A stretch of 30,764 nucleotides of DNA from Actinomycetales bacterium UBA1416 (GTDB lineage: Bacteria; Actinomycetota; Actinomycetes; Actinomycetales; Actinomycetaceae): contig DBPQ01000030.1 of assembly GCA_002304945.1 (NCBI GenBank), forward strand, positions 50,457 to 81,220. The letters run 5' to 3'. A program made the position numbers and the translations under genes. The notes under the pieces are model-generated. The model did not search any database and was not told where the DNA came from. It worked only from the letters and a program-made list of their open reading frames with translations. Of this stretch, positions 16,907 through 23,564 are shown piece after piece (position 1 is the first letter of the stretch; each line of letters begins with the position of its first letter).

Positions 16907-17685
16907 ATGCAGAACTGGACCAGGCCCTGGAGCGGTTCGCCGCCCGGGAGCGTGTGATCGTCGCCCTCGACTTCGACGGCACGCTCGCCGAACTGGCCGA
17001 CGACCCGCAGTCCGTCTCCATGCTGCCCCACTCCGCGCGCGCGCTCACCGACCTCGCCGACGACGACGGCGTGATCCTGGCCCTCGTCTCCGGCCGGCCC
17101 ACCGAGGAGCTCGGGCGCCTGGCGGCGCCGCCGGCCGGCACGGTGCTCATCGGGAGCCACGGCTCGGAGACCGCCACGATCGACGAGTCGGGCCAGCTGA
17201 CCGCCGCCGACCTCGGGTTGACCGACGCGGAGCGGGCGACCCTGTCCGAACTCATCACCGCTCTGGAGGATCTCACGGGTCACGCGCCGGGCGCCTGGGT
17301 GGAGATCAAGCCCGTCGCCGCGGTGCTGCACACGCGCCTCGCGGCCCGGGAGCAGGCCGACGAGGTGATCTCCCGGGCCCTGGACGGACCGGCCACGTGG
17401 TCCGGCGTCCACGCGATGAAGGGCAAGGACGTCGTCGAGTTCTCGGTGCGTTCGATGACCAAGGGCGACGCGCTCGCCGACCTGCGAGACTGTTTCGCCG
17501 CGGACGGGCCGGTCGGCGTGCTCTTCGCCGGCGACGACGTCACCGACGAGCACGGCTTCGAGGTGCTCGGGGACGGGGACGTCGGCATCAAGGTGGGTTC
17601 CGGCGAGACCGCTGCGGCACACCGGGTCGCGGATCCGGAGGCGATCGGCCGCGTCCTCGAGGCGTTGGTGCGGCTGCGGGGCTGA
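16903..17685 (+). CDS. otsB: trehalose-6-phosphate phosphatase
   Basis: OtsB removes the phosphate from trehalose 6-phosphate to give trehalose. It is a HAD phosphatase: the nucleophile D23 and acid/base D25 lie in ALDFDGTLAEL. Motif II is in LVSGRP, followed by GSHGSE. The lysine in AMKGKDVVEF serves as motif III, and GDDVTDEHGF (from about 211) binds magnesium. At 260 residues it is a normal, single-domain OtsB. The ATG at 16903 overlaps the otsA TGA, giving a strict otsAB operon. The next gene is convergent, 11 bases beyond its stop, with no room for a separate terminator. Confidence 0.96.
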   Translation: MNAELDQALERFAARERVIVALDFDGTLAELADDPQSVSMLPHSARALTDLADDDGVILALVSGRPTEELGRLAAPPAGTVLIGSHGSETATIDESGQLTAADLGLTDAERATLSELITALEDLTGHAPGAWVEIKPVAAVLHTRLAAREQADEVISRALDGPATWSGVHAMKGKDVVEFSVRSMTKGDALADLRDCFAADGPVGVLFAGDDVTDEHGFEVLGDGDVGIKVGSGETAAAHRVADPEAIGRVLEALVRLRG

Positions 17686-17696
17686 GACCGCAGGAC

Positions 17697-18584
17697 TCAG
17701 AAGTTCCGGCGTGGGGGGAGGTCGAAGCGGTCGAGGTCCGAGGCGGTCAGCACCCGTGTCCCGCCCGCCTGCGCCTCGGCCTGCCGCCGCAGTGGCTCGA
17801 CATCCTGGTAGCGGGACGAGAAGTGCGTCAGGACCAGGGTGTCCGCGCCGCCGGCGGCGGCCAGCCGGCCCGCCTGACCCGCGGTCAGGTGACGGTAGGA
17901 CGCAGCCAGGTCGGCGTCGTCGTCGGAGAAGGTGCACTCGGTGACGAGGATGTCGGCACCGTCGGCGAGGTGCTCCGCGCCCGCGCACGGCGAGGTGTCC
18001 ATCACGAACGCGAAGCGCTGGCCCGGACGCCGTTCACTGACGTCCTCCAGCCGGACCCCACGGAGGTGGCCGGTGTGGATGAGCTGGCCGACGTCCTCAC
18101 CCTCGATGCCGGCAGCGGCGAGCATGTGGGGCAGCATCGTCCGGCCATCCGGCTCCACGAGCTGGTAGCCGTAGGCCTCGATGCGATGGTGCAGCGGCCG
18201 GACGAACAGGCCGTCCGCCACCTCGCCCGCGGCGCCGTGGGGGTGGAGGCGCAGGTCGAGGGAGTGCCCCACGACCGCGATCAGGTGCCGCACCGCCTCC
18301 TCCCCCGATGCGGGGAAGTGCAGGTGGATCGGGTGGCCCACCTGGTCGAGCCACAACCGCGAGAGCACCCCGGGGAGGCCGAAGCAGTGGTCCCCGTGGA
18401 GGTGGGTGAGGCAGATGCGGGTGACCTGGTTCGCGGAGACACCGGCGAGGAGCATCTGCCGCTGGGTGCCCTCGCCCGGATCGAAGAGGATGCCCTGCCC
18501 GTCCCAGAGCAGTACGTAGCCGTTGTGGTTCCGCGTCCGGGTGGGCACCTGGGAGGCGGTGCCGAGGACCACGAGTTGGCGCAT
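17697..18584 (-). CDS. rnz: ribonuclease Z (tRNA 3' endonuclease)
   Basis: RNase Z cuts the 3' trailer from tRNA precursors. The metallo-beta-lactamase zinc motif is THLHGDHCFGLPG (H61, H63, D65, H66), with FVMDTSP and LTHFSSRY supplying the later metal ligands. LFDPGEGTQRQ near residue 34 is also typical. The 295-residue length is standard. Start choice: the ATG at 18584 opens directly with MRQLVVLGTASQVPT, the usual first strand. The reading frame continues upstream, but that extension is arginine-rich shadow sequence. CACACT lies seven bases before the ATG, so the transcript may be leaderless. The gene is convergent with otsB. Confidence 0.94.
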   Translation of the reverse strand: MRQLVVLGTASQVPTRTRNHNGYVLLWDGQGILFDPGEGTQRQMLLAGVSANQVTRICLTHLHGDHCFGLPGVLSRLWLDQVGHPIHLHFPASGEEAVRHLIAVVGHSLDLRLHPHGAAGEVADGLFVRPLHHRIEAYGYQLVEPDGRTMLPHMLAAAGIEGEDVGQLIHTGHLRGVRLEDVSERRPGQRFAFVMDTSPCAGAEHLADGADILVTECTFSDDDADLAASYRHLTAGQAGRLAAAGGADTLVLTHFSSRYQDVEPLRRQAEAQAGGTRVLTASDLDRFDLPPRRNF

Positions 18585-18591
18585 GGCTCCA

Positions 18592-18597
18592 AGTGTG
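18592..18597 (-). promoter_or_regulatory. candidate -10 element of a leaderless rnz promoter
   Basis: CACACT on the minus strand, seven bases before the rnz ATG. It keeps the A at position 2 and the T at position 6 of TANNNT but lacks the first T. The same hexamer occurs in the same position before the gene at 27737. Confidence 0.4.
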
Positions 18598-18644
18598 CAC
18601 CGGTGAGCTGCGCCGGAGGACGTGAGTCCGTGAGAATTGGGGGC

Positions 18645-18719
18645 GTGCGCCGTGGGGCGCGCGGTGGGGTCACGGAGCTCGTGGCCCGCCTGGTGGAAGG
18701 GTTGGCGGGAGGATCGTGA
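18645..18719 (+). CDS. possible 24-codon ORF coupled to the acetyltransferase
   Basis: GTG at 18645 opens a short frame (MRRGARGGVTELVARLVEGL, then AGGS). It stops at TGA 18717-18719, sharing one base with the ATG of the next gene (TGATG). GAGAAT at 18632-18637 lies seven bases before the GTG, resembling the leaderless starts nearby. It may be a coupling leader peptide or chance; composition alone cannot decide. Confidence 0.25.
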   Translation: MRRGARGGVTELVARLVEGLAGGS

Positions 18720-19273
18720 TGGAACTGCGCGAGTGGCACGGCGTGGCGGTCCCGGACGAGGTGTGGGACGGCGTCGCGGCGATCTATCGCGCGGCGTTCC
18801 CGGCGGCGGAGCGCATGGGTGAGGACGTGCTCCGGGCCGGCATCGAGACCGGTGGCCGCAGGCTGTGGACGCTCGGCGGCGTGGACGCGTTCGCCATCGC
18901 ACAGGACCTGACAACGGCGCCGCCGTGGATGTTTGGCGAGTACCTCGCGGTCCGCGCCGAGGCGCGCTCCGGCGGACTCGGCGGTGAGCTGCTCGGCATG
19001 ATGCGGGGACTCGGCCGGCCGCTCGTGCTCGAGGTGGAGGACCCGGAGTGGGGTGGCGACATGGCGGTACGGCGCATCCGGTTCTACGAACGGCACGGCG
19101 CGCGGCGGGTGCCGGGTTCCGAGCCGTTCCGCGCACCGGACCTCGAGACGCCGGGCGAGAGCGTCCCGATGTGGCTCCTCCAGGTGCCCGCTGATGCCGG
19201 CGAGGACCTCGGCGACGAGCTCGGACGGATGCTGATGCGGGCCATCCTCAGCGAGGGGTACGGAGAGACGTAG
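18719..19273 (+). CDS. GNAT-like acetyltransferase
   Basis: The 184 residues read as a GNAT-type fold, which transfers acetyl from acetyl-CoA; the substrate is unknown. YLAVRAEARSGGLGGELL (about 79-96) fits the strand 4 / motif A region with the R-x-x-G-x-G/A pyrophosphate loop (here RSGGLGG). IRFYERHGARRVPG fits motif B. IYRAAFPAAERM near the N-terminus is the usual first helix of environmentally variable GNATs. ATG at 18719 is favoured over GTG at 18716 because GGGAGGA at 18707-18713 is better spaced from it. Its stop codon TAG is itself part of the -10 hexamer of the next gene. The acidic C-terminal segment after about 160 is not part of the fold. Confidence 0.7.
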   Translation: MELREWHGVAVPDEVWDGVAAIYRAAFPAAERMGEDVLRAGIETGGRRLWTLGGVDAFAIAQDLTTAPPWMFGEYLAVRAEARSGGLGGELLGMMRGLGRPLVLEVEDPEWGGDMAVRRIRFYERHGARRVPGSEPFRAPDLETPGESVPMWLLQVPADAGEDLGDELGRMLMRAILSEGYGET

Positions 19274-19276
19274 CAT
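19271..19276 (+). promoter_or_regulatory. -10 element of a leaderless promoter for the AhpD-like gene
   Basis: TAGCAT, then six bases (TGACTC), then GTG at 19283. Its first three bases are the stop codon of the preceding gene. Confidence 0.55.
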
Positions 19277-19282
19277 TGACTC

Positions 19283-19894
19283 GTGCCCATGACACCGCAG
19301 TCCCGGTACAAGCGCAGGTTCGACCTCGCGGAGTTCTACGACGCCGTCGTCCTCCTCCCGCCCCAGATCGCGGCACTCGCAGCCAACCGACGCCGCACCA
19401 CGCTGGACGGCCCCGCCGTCGAGCGCATCATGCTCGCGGTCACCGAGGTGAACGGGTGCCCGGCGTGCTCATGGGCGCACACCCGCATGGCGTTGCGCGA
19501 GGGCATGTCGGGCGAGGAGATCAGCGCGCTCCTCTCCGGTGACGGTGAGGTGGTCCCGCCGGGCGAGGCCACCGGGGTGGTGTTCGCCCAGCACTATGCC
19601 GACTCGCGCGCCCACCCGGACAGGGCGGCCCATGACGCCCTCGTCCGCGAGTACGGTCCGGAGCGGGCGCGCACGGTGCTGGCGGCCGCCCACGTGATGC
19701 ACGTGGGGAACATGTACGGCATCCCCTACAGCGCGTTCGTGTCCCGGCTCACTGGCAAGCCGTACGCGGACTCATCCCTCGGGTACGAGGTGGGGATGCA
19801 GGTTGCTGGTGCGGCCGTCCTGCCGGTGGCGCTTGTCCATGGGTTGATTCGGTCGGCTGCGGGCGCTCCTCCGGTGCGGTTCGCCGCGGGGTAG
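19283..19894 (+). CDS. carboxymuconolactone decarboxylase family (AhpD-like) protein
   Basis: This 203-residue protein belongs to the CMD/AhpD family, whose CxxC members are thiol peroxidases or peroxidase partners. The core is EVNGCPACSWAH with C59, C62 and H66, preceded by E55, matching the AhpD proton-relay arrangement. The helices around AHVMHVGNMYGIPYSAF are also typical. The C-terminal 40 residues, with an Ala/Val/Leu helix (QVAGAAVLPVALVHGLI), extend beyond the core. GTG at 19283 has a -10 six bases before it; an ATG at 19289 would be an alternative with no ribosome site. A redox role suits the PFL genes downstream, but they have a separate promoter region. Confidence 0.85.
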   Translation: MPMTPQSRYKRRFDLAEFYDAVVLLPPQIAALAANRRRTTLDGPAVERIMLAVTEVNGCPACSWAHTRMALREGMSGEEISALLSGDGEVVPPGEATGVVFAQHYADSRAHPDRAAHDALVREYGPERARTVLAAAHVMHVGNMYGIPYSAFVSRLTGKPYADSSLGYEVGMQVAGAAVLPVALVHGLIRSAAGAPPVRFAAG

Positions 19895-19915
19895 GCCACC
19901 GCCCCAAGCCTGCTG

Positions 19916-19951
19916 TGTGGGCCACGTCACCGCAGGTCACGGGTTTGTGAC
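19916..19951. promoter_or_regulatory. Crp/Fnr-type palindromes upstream of pflB
   Basis: TGTGG-N6-TCACC at 19916-19931 matches eight of ten positions of the Crp/Fnr-type TGTGA-N6-TCACA. Immediately after it, GTCAC-GGGTTT-GTGAC at 19936-19951 is a perfect inverted repeat. TTGTGA at 19945-19950 could also be a half of a Rex site (TTGTGA-N6-TCACAA), but its partner half is poor. A TAGGGT hexamer at 20008-20013 may be the -10. Control by GlxR/Crp or a redox regulator would fit PFL; this is inference. Confidence 0.4.
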
Positions 19952-20075
19952 GGTTCTTACGGTCGGTGACGTCCTTTCGTCCCATCCGTGCCACGGGGTG
20001 GGGACCTTAGGGTGAATTTCAGGTACACGAAACCTGTCCCCGAAGGCCCACGAGGCCGCTGACAAGGAACGACAC

Positions 20076-22337
20076 ATGGCCATCCCCACCATCGAGCACA
20101 CCGAGACCCCCTCCTTCGCCTGGCGGGGCTTCACCCCCGGCCCCTGGCAGGACCGGATCGACGTGCGCGACTTCATCCAGCGCAACGTGACGCGGTACGA
20201 CGGCGACGCCTCCTTCCTCGCCGGGCCCACCGAGCGCACCGCCCGGGTGTGGGGCATCCTCTCCGAGATGTTCCCCGAGGAGCGCATCACGGGGGTCCAC
20301 GACATCGACGCGACCACCCCCTCCACGATCACCTCGCACGCGCCGGGGTACATCGAGGAGGACAGCGAGATCATCGTCGGCCTCCAGACCGACGCACCGC
20401 TGAAGCGCGCGATCATGCCCTACGGCGGCTGGCGCATGGTGGCCAACGCGCTCACCACCTACGGCTACGAGGTGGACCCCACCCTCGAGCACATCTTCAC
20501 CACCTACCGGAAGACCCACAACGACGGTGTCTTCGACGTCTATCCCCCGGACGTGCGCCGCGCCCGCAGTGCCCACATCGTCACCGGCCTGCCGGACGCC
20601 TACGGCCGCGGCCGCATCATCGGCGACTACCGGCGGGTGGCGCTCTACGGCGTCGACGCCCTGATCGCGGACAAGAAGCGCGAGCGGGCCGCCCTGGACA
20701 CCCGCCGCTCGGTCGAGGACGTCATCCGGGACCGCGAGGAGAACTCCGAGCAGGTCAAGGCCCTCGCCGAGCTGAAGCAGATGGCCGCCAGCTACGGGTA
20801 CGACATCTCCGGCCCGGCCGGCACCGGCCGCGAGGCCGTGCAGTGGCTCTACTTCGCGTACCTCGCGGCGGTGAAGGAGCAGAACGGTGCCGCCATGTCG
20901 CTCGGCCGCACCTCCACGTTCCTCGACATCTTCCTGCAGCGGGACATCGAGGAGGGCCTCCTCAGTGAGTCCGAGGCCCAGGAGATCATGGACGACTTCG
21001 TGATCAAGCTCCGGATCGTCCGCTTCCTGCGCACCCCCGAGTACGACGCCCTGTTCTCCGGGGACCCCACGTGGGTCACCGAGTCGATCGGCGGCATGGG
21101 CGACGACGGCCGCCACCTCGTCACCCGGAACTCGTTCCGGATGCTCCAGACCCTCTACAACCTGGGCCCCGCCCCCGAGCCGAACCTCACGGTGCTGTGG
21201 AGCGAGGACCTCCCCGAGGGCTTCAAGCGCTACTGCGCGCAGGCCTCCATCGACACCTCCGCCATCCAGTACGAGTCCGACGAGCTGATCCGCTCCCAGT
21301 GCGGGGACGACTCGGGCATCGCCTGCTGCGTCTCCGCGATGGCGATCGGCAAGCAGATGCAGTTCTTCGGGGCGCGCGTCAACCTCGCCAAGGCCCTCCT
21401 GTACGCCATCAACGGCGGCCGGGACGAACTCACCGGGAAGCAGGTGGCCCCCGCCTCCGCGCCGGTCAGCGGCACCGTGCTCGACTTCGAGGACGTCATG
21501 GCGAAGTACGACTCGCTCCTCGACTGGCTTGCCCAGACCTACGTGGACGCGCTGAACTGCATCCACTACATGCACGACAAGTACGCCTACGAGCGCCTCG
21601 AGATGGCCCTCCACGACGGCGACGTGCTGCGCACCCTCGCCTGCGGCATCGCCGGCCTCTCCGTGGCCGCCGATTCCCTCTCCGCCATCCGGTACGCCAC
21701 CGTGCACCCTCTCCGGAACGCCGAGGGCCTCGTGGTGGACTACCGCATCGAGGGCGAGTTCCCGATGTTCGGGAACGACGACGACCGGGTGGACGCCATC
21801 GCGGTGGACCTGGTGGAGCGGTTCATGGCCAAGATCCGCGCCCTGCCCACCTACCGGGACGCGGTGCACACCCAGTCCGTGCTCACGATCACCTCGAACG
21901 TGGTGTACGGGAAGCACACCGGCAACACCCCGGACGGCCGCCGCGCCGGCGAGCCCTTCGCGCCCGGCGCCAACCCGATGAACGGCCGCGACACCCACGG
22001 CATGCTCGCCTCGGCCCTCTCGGTGGCGAAGCTGCCCTATTCCGAGGCGCAGGACGGCATCTCGCTCACCAACACGGTGGTGCCCTCCGGGCTCGGCCGG
22101 ACGCCGGAGGAGCAGACCACCAACCTGGTGGGTCTCCTCGACGCCTACATGGGCTCGTCCGGCTTCCACATGAACATCAACGTGCTGAACCGGGACACGC
22201 TCCGCGACGCGATGGAGAATCCCGAGAAGTACCCGCAGCTCACCATCCGGGTCTCCGGGTACGCGGTGAACTTCACCCGGCTCACCCGCGCGCAGCAGGA
22301 GGACGTCATCTCCCGCACCTTCCACGGGGGCCTGTGA
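20076..22337 (+). CDS. pflB: formate C-acetyltransferase (pyruvate formate-lyase)
   Basis: PflB converts pyruvate and CoA to acetyl-CoA and formate by radical chemistry in anaerobic cells. The 753 residues match E. coli PflB. The catalytic pair is C417-C418 in GIACCVSAM. The glycyl radical site is G728 in RVSGYAVNF, close to the C-terminus as required. WRGFTPGPWQDRIDVRDFI at the N-terminus and NTPDGRRAGEPFAPGANPM are strongly conserved PFL stretches. These points separate it from glycerol dehydratase-like and choline lyase relatives. ATG at 20076 follows AAGGA with suitable spacing. The oxygen-labile enzyme needs the activase encoded one base downstream. Confidence 0.97.
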   Translation: MAIPTIEHTETPSFAWRGFTPGPWQDRIDVRDFIQRNVTRYDGDASFLAGPTERTARVWGILSEMFPEERITGVHDIDATTPSTITSHAPGYIEEDSEIIVGLQTDAPLKRAIMPYGGWRMVANALTTYGYEVDPTLEHIFTTYRKTHNDGVFDVYPPDVRRARSAHIVTGLPDAYGRGRIIGDYRRVALYGVDALIADKKRERAALDTRRSVEDVIRDREENSEQVKALAELKQMAASYGYDISGPAGTGREAVQWLYFAYLAAVKEQNGAAMSLGRTSTFLDIFLQRDIEEGLLSESEAQEIMDDFVIKLRIVRFLRTPEYDALFSGDPTWVTESIGGMGDDGRHLVTRNSFRMLQTLYNLGPAPEPNLTVLWSEDLPEGFKRYCAQASIDTSAIQYESDELIRSQCGDDSGIACCVSAMAIGKQMQFFGARVNLAKALLYAINGGRDELTGKQVAPASAPVSGTVLDFEDVMAKYDSLLDWLAQTYVDALNCIHYMHDKYAYERLEMALHDGDVLRTLACGIAGLSVAADSLSAIRYATVHPLRNAEGLVVDYRIEGEFPMFGNDDDRVDAIAVDLVERFMAKIRALPTYRDAVHTQSVLTITSNVVYGKHTGNTPDGRRAGEPFAPGANPMNGRDTHGMLASALSVAKLPYSEAQDGISLTNTVVPSGLGRTPEEQTTNLVGLLDAYMGSSGFHMNINVLNRDTLRDAMENPEKYPQLTIRVSGYAVNFTRLTRAQQEDVISRTFHGGL

Positions 22338-22338
22338 C

Positions 22339-23136
22339 ATGACCGCTCTCGCCGCGGTCCGTACTGCCGACCTCCCCCGTGCCGAGGAGCTCGCCGCGGT
22401 CCGGGCCGGCGAGGTGGGCTCGCTGCACTCGTGGGAGCTGGTGACCGCCGTCGACGGGCCGGGCACACGCCTCACCACCTTCCTCGCCGGCTGCCCGCTG
22501 CGGTGCCTGTACTGCCACAACCCGGACACGCTGCGCATGCGCGACGGGAGGCCGGTCCACGTGGACGAGCTCCTGTCGAGGGTCCGGCGCTACCGGCCCG
22601 TGTTCCGCGCCACGCGCGGCGGCCTCACCGTCTCCGGCGGGGAACCGCTCATGCAGGCCGCGTTCGTCACCCGTCTCCTCGAGGGTGCGAAGGAACTGGG
22701 CGTCCACACCGCCCTCGACACCTCCGGCTTCCTCGGTAGCCATGCCGACGGCCGCCTGCTCGACTCCCTCGACCTCGTCCTCCTCGACGTCAAGTCCGGC
22801 CTGCCGGACACCTACCGGGCGACGACGGGGCGCGAGCTGGCCCCGACCCTCGAGTTCGGCCGCCGGCTCGCCCGCCGCGGCATCGAGACGTGGGTGCGGT
22901 TCGTCGTCGTCCCCGGGCTGACGGACGGCGAGGAGAACGTCGACGCCGTGGCCTCCTACGCCGCCTCGCTCGCCACGGTGAGCCGGGTCGAGGTCCTGCC
23001 GTTCCACCAGATGGGGCGGGACAAGTGGGACCGGCTCGGGATGGACTACCGGCTCGCGGACACGCAGCCCCCGGCCCCGCAGCTCGTGGAGCGGGTGCGG
23101 GGCCAGTTCCGGTCCCACGGACTGACCGTCTACTGA
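22339..23136 (+). CDS. pflA: pyruvate formate-lyase-activating enzyme (radical SAM)
   Basis: PflA uses a [4Fe-4S] cluster and S-adenosylmethionine to put the radical on the PflB glycine. The cluster motif is C52-x3-C56-x2-C59 in CPLRCLYCHNPD. HSWELVTAVDGPGTRLTTFL just before it is the family's substrate/SAM region. LTVSGGEPLMQ is the GGE motif that binds SAM. The LDVKSG strand and FVVVPGLTD follow as usual. At 265 residues it is slightly longer than E. coli PflA owing to about 25 N-terminal residues. The ATG is separated from the pflB stop by one base (TGAcATG), so the genes are coupled. No ferredoxin-type insertion is present, as expected for PflA rather than glycerol dehydratase activases. 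Confidence 0.96.
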   Translation: MTALAAVRTADLPRAEELAAVRAGEVGSLHSWELVTAVDGPGTRLTTFLAGCPLRCLYCHNPDTLRMRDGRPVHVDELLSRVRRYRPVFRATRGGLTVSGGEPLMQAAFVTRLLEGAKELGVHTALDTSGFLGSHADGRLLDSLDLVLLDVKSGLPDTYRATTGRELAPTLEFGRRLARRGIETWVRFVVVPGLTDGEENVDAVASYAASLATVSRVEVLPFHQMGRDKWDRLGMDYRLADTQPPAPQLVERVRGQFRSHGLTVY

Positions 23137-23176
23137 GCGAGACTCGACTCACAGCACGATCAGTGCCCCACGATCC

Positions 23177-23204
23177 TTGCGAATCGCGCGAGGCGTGCGA
23201 CAAT
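23177..23204 (+). promoter_or_regulatory. candidate csp promoter with long leader
   Basis: TTGCGA (23177-23182) and GACAAT (23199-23204) are 16 bases apart. They would start a leader of about 100 bases before the cold-shock gene. GACAATGG recurs at 23248-23255 within the leader. Long leaders are typical of cold-shock mRNAs, where they control stability and translation. Confidence 0.4.
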
Positions 23205-23312
23205 GGAGGAGCTGTCGCAAGCACGTCGGGATCGAGGAGTTTGCGGGGACAATGGTCTGGCAGTGTGACCTGAATCCGCAGGATGTGGACTCAAGAACCG
23301 AAGGAAAAGTGC

Positions 23313-23516
23313 ATGGCAACTGGAACCGTCAAGTGGTTCAACGCCGAGAAGGGTTTCGGCTTCATCGAGGTTGATGGGGAGAACAAGGACGCATTCGTCC
23401 ACCACTCCGCCATCCAGACCAAGGGCTTCCGGTCCCTCGACGAGGGCCAGAAGGTCGAGTTCGACCTCGTGGCCGGCAACAAGGGCCCGCAGGCGGACAA
23501 CGTCCGCCCGCTCTGA
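23313..23516 (+). CDS. cspA: cold-shock protein (CspA family)
   Basis: This is a 67-residue cold-shock domain protein that binds single-stranded RNA and DNA and melts structured mRNA. RNP1 is KGFGFIEV (13-20) and RNP2 is DAFVHHSAI (26-34). WFNAEKGFGF and QKVEFDLVAGNKGPQADNV are the expected flanks. ATG at 23313 is chosen: AAGGA is nine bases upstream and the product begins MATGTVKWFN, as in actinobacterial Csps. An upstream ATG at 23283 has no family support. It is followed at once by a strong terminator. Confidence 0.97.
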   Translation: MATGTVKWFNAEKGFGFIEVDGENKDAFVHHSAIQTKGFRSLDEGQKVEFDLVAGNKGPQADNVRPL

Positions 23517-23534
23517 TCTACTCAGAATCCGAGC

Positions 23535-23562
23535 AAACCCCCACCCGATCGGGTGGGGGTTT
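23535..23562. terminator. strong bidirectional intrinsic terminator
   Basis: AAACCCCCACCC and GGGTGGGGGTTT form a perfect 12-pair stem around GATC. It lies 18 bases after the csp stop and two bases beyond the stop of the convergent GH31 gene at 23565. Ts on one side and As on the other let it serve both strands, although the U-tract is only three long. Confidence 0.85.
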
Positions 23563-23564
23563 CC

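Noticed and set aside
18585..19136. N-terminal extension of ribonuclease Z
   Set aside because: The extension is Arg/Pro-rich and antisense to the acetyltransferase. The standard enzyme starts at 18584.
19945..19960. Rex operator before pflB
   Set aside because: One half, TTGTGA, is perfect, but the other half matches only about three of six bases, so it is not annotated as a separate site.
20019..22538. 839-codon open frame on the minus strand
   Set aside because: It is antisense to pflB; its His/Val/Gly-rich composition marks a shadow frame.
23134..23151. Terminator after pflA
   Set aside because: The inverted repeat around CGAGACTCG is short and interrupted, with no U-tract.
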